From NCBI GenBank assembly GCA_004557315.1, contig SFEH01000097.1:1-7852 (forward strand): a DNA stretch of 7,852 nucleotides, in the 5' to 3' direction. Below the pieces are notes generated by a model. That model made no database searches. It saw nothing but the letters and a program-made list of their open reading frames with translations, and had not been told where the DNA came from. Origin of the DNA: Bacteroidales bacterium. Its GTDB lineage: Bacteria > Bacteroidota > Bacteroidia > Bacteroidales > UBA3663. The translations under genes and the position numbers were made by a program. The first letter of the stretch is position 1, and every line of letters begins with the position of its first letter. This document shows positions 6,566-7,852 of the stretch, one piece after another.

Positions 6566-7000
6566 ATGCCTAAGAAATTTTATACATCCATACCCGATGG
6601 CTATGCAGTATGTCAGCATAGCGACTGTCAGATGGCAGAGACCTGTCTGCATCAGATAGTTTATCCCGTGATGTTGGAAAAGAATGATATCTTGAGTGTG
6701 GTGAACCCAAACAAGTGCAGCAAGGATGCCAAGTGCAAGTTTTTCCGCAGCAACAAGCCCATTACCTACGCCCGCGGCTTTGCCCACTTCCAAAAGAGGA
6801 TGTTCCCCGAACAATATGACCGTTTCTCGACGATACTCATAGGCAAGTTCGGACGCAACGCCTATTACGAACGTCGGCGAGGCGACACAGCCCTCACTCC
6901 CAAGGAGCAAAGGATAGTGCTGGACGCCCTGAAGAAGGTTGGGGTGACGGAAGACATGAAGTTCGAGAGTTATGAGGAGAACACCAACTGGTATGATTAA
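6566..7000 (+). CDS. Small Cys-rich protein, DUF6078-like
   Basis: The protein has 144 residues and starts 24 bases after the second pglX part, so it is probably in the same transcript. It resembles, from memory, the DUF6078 proteins common in Bacteroidales (FYTSIPDGY..C start, TYARGFAHFQKRM middle, GRNAYYERRRGD.ALTP.E and YEENTNWYD end). Five cysteines (C16, C21, C27, C51, C57) plus H18 and H29 fall in the first 57 residues, a pattern fitting a zinc or other metal site. The middle (RRRGD) and the 'LTPKEQRIVLDALKKVGV' helix are conserved-looking, the latter recalling a small DNA-binding or protein-contact helix. There is no signal peptide or membrane segment. The function is unknown; the location between pglX and pglZ suggests an accessory or regulatory role in BREX. 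Confidence 0.65.
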   Translation: MPKKFYTSIPDGYAVCQHSDCQMAETCLHQIVYPVMLEKNDILSVVNPNKCSKDAKCKFFRSNKPITYARGFAHFQKRMFPEQYDRFSTILIGKFGRNAYYERRRGDTALTPKEQRIVLDALKKVGVTEDMKFESYEENTNWYD

Positions 7001-7085
7001 GCCAGTACTCCGTACGGCATTACATCAGTACTCTTACTAAGATTACTATAGTACTCTGCCCGTTATTACACCAGTACTCTAACCA

Positions 7086-7101
7086 GAGTACTGCAGTACT
7101 C
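7086..7101. promoter_or_regulatory. 16-bp perfect palindrome
   Basis: GAGTACTGCAGTACTC is its own reverse complement and joins two AGTACT sites 8 bases apart. It has the form of a binding site for a dimeric regulator, with no T-run after it to suggest a terminator. Confidence 0.5.
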
Positions 7102-7116
7102 CAACCAAAGTACCAG

Positions 7117-7136
7117 AGTACTCTCGCGAGAGTACT
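7117..7136. promoter_or_regulatory. 20-bp perfect palindrome
   Basis: AGTACTCTCGCGAGAGTACT is a perfect 20-base palindrome joining two AGTACT sites 14 bases apart around a CGCG core. As RNA it could form a hairpin with almost no loop, but it is followed by ACCGCAAGG and not by a T-run, so a protein-binding site is the likelier reading than a terminator. Confidence 0.5.
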
Positions 7137-7194
7137 ACCGCAAGGATAGAGTATCGGTAAGTCACAAGGAATAATAACTCAAAAAACAGAAAAT

Positions 7195-7260
7195 ATGGCA
7201 GAAATAACAATTATCCCATCGGTACGGCTCTACTTGATTTTTTATAGAAAGATATTATGA
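7195..7260 (+). other. Possible 21-codon leader ORF overlapping the pglZ start
   Basis: An ATG opens MAEITIIPSVRLYLIFYRK and two further residues, and stops with a TGA that overlaps the pglZ ATG as ATGA (7257-7260). The 4-base overlap is the classic arrangement for translational coupling. An AAGGA at 7166 is too far upstream to be its ribosome site. It could be a leader peptide, the surviving start of a lost accessory gene, or chance. Confidence 0.3.
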
Positions 7261-7852
7261 TACAAAAAAGAATATATAGTTACTTTGAGCGCAACCCGCA
7301 GTTGCATGTGCTCTTTATCTTCGACCGGATGAACATCTTCGAGTCGGACTTGGAGGGGAAGGAATGGGCTGATGGATATGTATATAAGGTTTTTGACGGC
7401 GCATGGTTCAACACCAAGTATGCCATCGAAAACACATGGAAGGAGAAGCGTGTAGTACTGCTCTTCCCCTTGGGCACTTATCCGGCCACAGAGGAGCAGC
7501 AACTGAAGTTCCCCCTGCTGGATATGCTGAAAGCCAACATGGAATACAAGGATGACGACTACGAGGCGTACATGCAGCAGTATGGTCTGCCAGAGAAGTA
7601 CCGCACGTTCATCAAGCGTAATATCAGCGAGATGATGTCGTCAAAGGTCAGCGCGATTCTTGCTGGTCATATCTCGGCAGAGACCTTCAACGAAGACTTG
7701 GTTTGCCGTGCCTTCATCAGCAGCTATATGGGTGAAAAACGGCTGTTGGATTGGGAAACCATCATCGTAAAGATGATTATTCTTGGAGGCAGCGAAGAAG
7801 AGAAGAAACGGATTGATTTCTTCTACAAACTGGAGAAGAACAGGGATGCCAA
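7257..7852 (+). CDS. pglZ: BREX-1 PglZ (type A), N-terminal 198 residues (partial)
   Basis: The frame is open from the ATG at 7257 to the end of the window, giving 198 codons. PglZ is a core BREX protein of the alkaline-phosphatase superfamily that works with PglX and BrxC; type A belongs to BREX-1. The visible start has the family-typical layout: RIYSYFERNPQLHVLFIFD (5-23), YKVFDGAWFNTKYAIE (43-58), KRVVLLFPLGTYP, FPLLDMLKANMEYKDDDYEA and a long helical region after it (KRNISEMMSSKVSAILAGHIS..TF). The metal-binding catalytic domain lies beyond the window. An AGAAAG 5 bases before the ATG is a weak ribosome site, and a short upstream ORF overlaps the start by 4 bases. The 256-base gap in front, with its AGTACT array, suggests that pglZ and following genes may be controlled separately from pglX. 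Confidence 0.88.
   Translation, partial: MIQKRIYSYFERNPQLHVLFIFDRMNIFESDLEGKEWADGYVYKVFDGAWFNTKYAIENTWKEKRVVLLFPLGTYPATEEQQLKFPLLDMLKANMEYKDDDYEAYMQQYGLPEKYRTFIKRNISEMMSSKVSAILAGHISAETFNEDLVCRAFISSYMGEKRLLDWETIIVKMIILGGSEEEKKRIDFFYKLEKNRDA

Larger units (their letters stand above)
7004..7136. repeat. Regular array of AGTACT palindromes upstream of pglZ
   Basis: Eight exact AGTACT hexamers start at 7004, 7027, 7050, 7073, 7087, 7095, 7117 and 7131, with one near copy (AGTACC) at 7109. The first four are exactly 23 bases apart; the later ones alternate 14, 8, 14, 8, 14. The 23-base units also hold ATTAC at 7019, 7042 and 7065, each 8 bases before the next AGTACT, so the whole array follows one scheme: a half site, 8 bases on AGTACT(C), then 14-15 bases to the next half site. 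AGTACT is expected about once per 4 kb by chance. The array occupies most of the 256-base gap between the DUF6078-like gene and pglZ and does not look coding. It may be a multi-site operator, a structured RNA leader or a tandem repeat. Confidence 0.85.

Noticed and set aside
7004..7136. CRISPR-like array
   Set aside because: The repeated core is only 6 bases with spacing of 8-23 bases; there is no 24-40 base repeat, no unique spacers of even length and no cas gene.
7117..7136. Rho-independent terminator
   Set aside because: The palindrome leaves almost no loop and no run of T follows, so it lacks the normal terminator form.

Overview
This window is the middle of a BREX (bacteriophage exclusion) type 1-like defence operon, all on the + strand. 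The host is probably a Bacteroidales bacterium in the Prevotella/Segatella/Bacteroides range. That guess rests on the protein flavour, a moderate-GC coding background broken by AT-rich patches, mostly weak Shine-Dalgarno sites and the DUF6078-like protein. It is an inference, not a database result.

Layout. At 1-308 is the C-terminal end of a BrxC-like ATPase, cut by the window edge. At 330-1888 is a two-gene insertion: a short ABC/SMC-type ATPase followed by a DUF4435/TOPRIM-like protein. This architecture matches the AriA/AriB pair of the PARIS defence system. At 1908-4748 is the N-terminal 946 residues of the BREX adenine methyltransferase PglX. At 4832-5722 is a Bro-N/Fic fusion protein. 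At 5822-6541 the missing C-terminal ~240 residues of PglX resume in a different frame, so pglX is split by the Fic cassette. At 6566-7000 is a small cysteine-rich protein (DUF6078-like). At 7001-7256 is an intergenic region with a strikingly regular array of AGTACT palindromes. At 7257-7852 is the N-terminal part of PglZ (type A), open at the window end.

How it fits together. BrxC, PglX and PglZ are core BREX components: PglX marks self DNA by adenine methylation, and the complex blocks replication of unmarked phage. The order brxC-pglX-pglZ is canonical, and each junction holds accessory genes. The PARIS-like pair could act as a back-up that kills or arrests the cell when a phage protein disables BREX. 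The Fic protein (AMP-transferase motif intact) could be a toxin-like partner or a selfish cassette that has split pglX.

Unusual non-coding structure. Three arrays of a 7-bp AT-rich unit (AATTNTA) lie inside pglX and at both edges of the Fic cassette, the two edge arrays in inverted orientation. The target-recognition part of PglX is an AT-rich island unlike the rest of the gene. The AGTACT array before pglZ has 23-bp, then alternating 14/8-bp, spacing. No RNA genes, CRISPR arrays, transposases or convincing terminators were seen.
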